The notes under the pieces are model-generated. The model worked only from the letters and a program-made list of their open reading frames with translations, ran no database searches and was not told where the DNA came from. A program made the translations under genes and the position numbers. From Vicinamibacteria bacterium (GTDB lineage: Bacteria; Acidobacteriota; Vicinamibacteria; Vicinamibacterales; UBA2999): a stretch of DNA of 5,316 nt. Below are positions 4,896 to 5,316 of the stretch, one piece after another. Where the stretch lies: the NCBI GenBank assembly GCA_025924295.1, contig JAICEG010000357.1, positions 1-5,316 on the forward strand. The letters are read 5' to 3'. Position 1 is the first letter of the stretch. Every line of letters begins with the position of its first letter.

Positions 4896-5316
4896 ATGCC
4901 TTCTGTCCATGATCGCTTCAAGCTGGTCAGCGACTTCGAGGTTCGCGGGGACCAGGTCCACGCCGTACCGGAGCTCGTCGAAGGCTTGAACCGCGGCGAC
5001 TCCCACCAGGTGCTCCTTGGTGTGACCGGATCGGGCAAGACCTTCACGATGGCGCAGGTGCTGGCGCACGTGAACCGGCCGACACTGGTCATGGCCCACA
5101 ACAAGACGCTGGCGGCGCAGCTCTATCAGGAGTTCAAGCGTTTCTTCCCCGAGAACGCCGTCGAGTACTTCGTCAGCTACTACGACTACTACCAGCCCGA
5201 GGCGTACATCCCGCAGCGCGACATCTACATCGAGAAGGACGCGCTGATCAACGAGAACATCGACCGGCTGCGCCTCGCCGCGACGTCGGCGCTGGTCAGC
5301 CGCGACGACGTCATCA
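4896..5316 (+). CDS. uvrB: UvrABC excinuclease subunit B, N-terminal part (cut by the window end)
   Basis: The first 140 codons of UvrB run off the right edge without a stop. UvrB is the cytoplasmic DNA-damage-verifying helicase-like ATPase of nucleotide excision repair; it is loaded by UvrA and recruits UvrC. Seen: F-E-V-R-G-D-Q (14-20) before the ATPase core, Walker A G-V-T-G-S-G-K-T (42-49), A-H-N-K-T-L-A-A-Q-L (67-76), F-F-P-E-N-A-V-E-Y-F-V-S (83-94), and the diagnostic damage-probing beta-hairpin start Y-Y-D-Y-Y-Q-P-E-A-Y-I-P (95-106), followed by R-D-I-Y-I-E-K-D (108-115). The usual Pro after G-D-Q is Val here, a minor oddity. The ATG at 4896 is the first possible start and gives the family's normal N-terminal length. 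It is probably transcribed from its own promoter, since the repeat array separates it from the VWFA gene. Confidence 0.97.
   Translation, partial: MPSVHDRFKLVSDFEVRGDQVHAVPELVEGLNRGDSHQVLLGVTGSGKTFTMAQVLAHVNRPTLVMAHNKTLAAQLYQEFKRFFPENAVEYFVSYYDYYQPEAYIPQRDIYIEKDALINENIDRLRLAATSALVSRDDVI

Overview
This is a GC-rich bacterial window, probably from an acidobacterium. The main clue is the secreted von Willebrand factor A (VWFA) gene at 3721-4638. Its layout (signal peptide, short beta-rich lead-in with an 'xDFEILEDGKPQ' element, VWFA domain, C-terminal 'YVLGY...ARKGYFAP' tail) matches the 'VWFA-related Acidobacterial domain' family. The taxonomic placement is inference from that family plus the base composition.

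Layout. (1) Bases 2-532 (+) are the C-terminal part of an SGNH/GDSL hydrolase that runs off the left edge. (2) Bases 556-2079 (+) are a complete secreted type-B carboxylesterase, 23 bases downstream and probably in the same operon. (3) Bases 2080-2128 are a compact convergent gap made almost entirely of two hairpins. (4) Bases 2129-3556 (-) are a two-domain protein: a degenerate TrkA-N/RCK-like Rossmann domain fused to a DHH/DHHA1 phosphoesterase. (5) Bases 3557-3720 are a divergent promoter region with several palindromes. (6) Bases 3721-4638 (+) are the VWFA protein. (7) Bases 4639-4895 are a gene-free gap. It holds a striking two-armed array of 7-base GTTC/GAAC repeats (4644-4805), then a 12-bp palindrome and a plausible promoter. 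(8) Bases 4896 to the end (+) are the N-terminal 140 codons of uvrB, the nucleotide excision repair helicase.

How the genes relate. The two hydrolases at the left look like a small secreted or periplasmic ester-cleaving unit, possibly for acylated plant or microbial polysaccharides. The DHH protein is likely a cytoplasmic phosphodiesterase acting on nanoRNA, pAp or cyclic di-AMP. The VWFA protein is exported, with an intact metal (MIDAS) site for binding a partner. uvrB is housekeeping DNA repair. Nothing ties these last three into one pathway, so the window reads as ordinary chromosome rather than a defence or mobile island.

I see no tRNA, rRNA, CRISPR array, transposase or phage gene. The least conventional structure is the bipolar heptamer array between the VWFA gene and uvrB.
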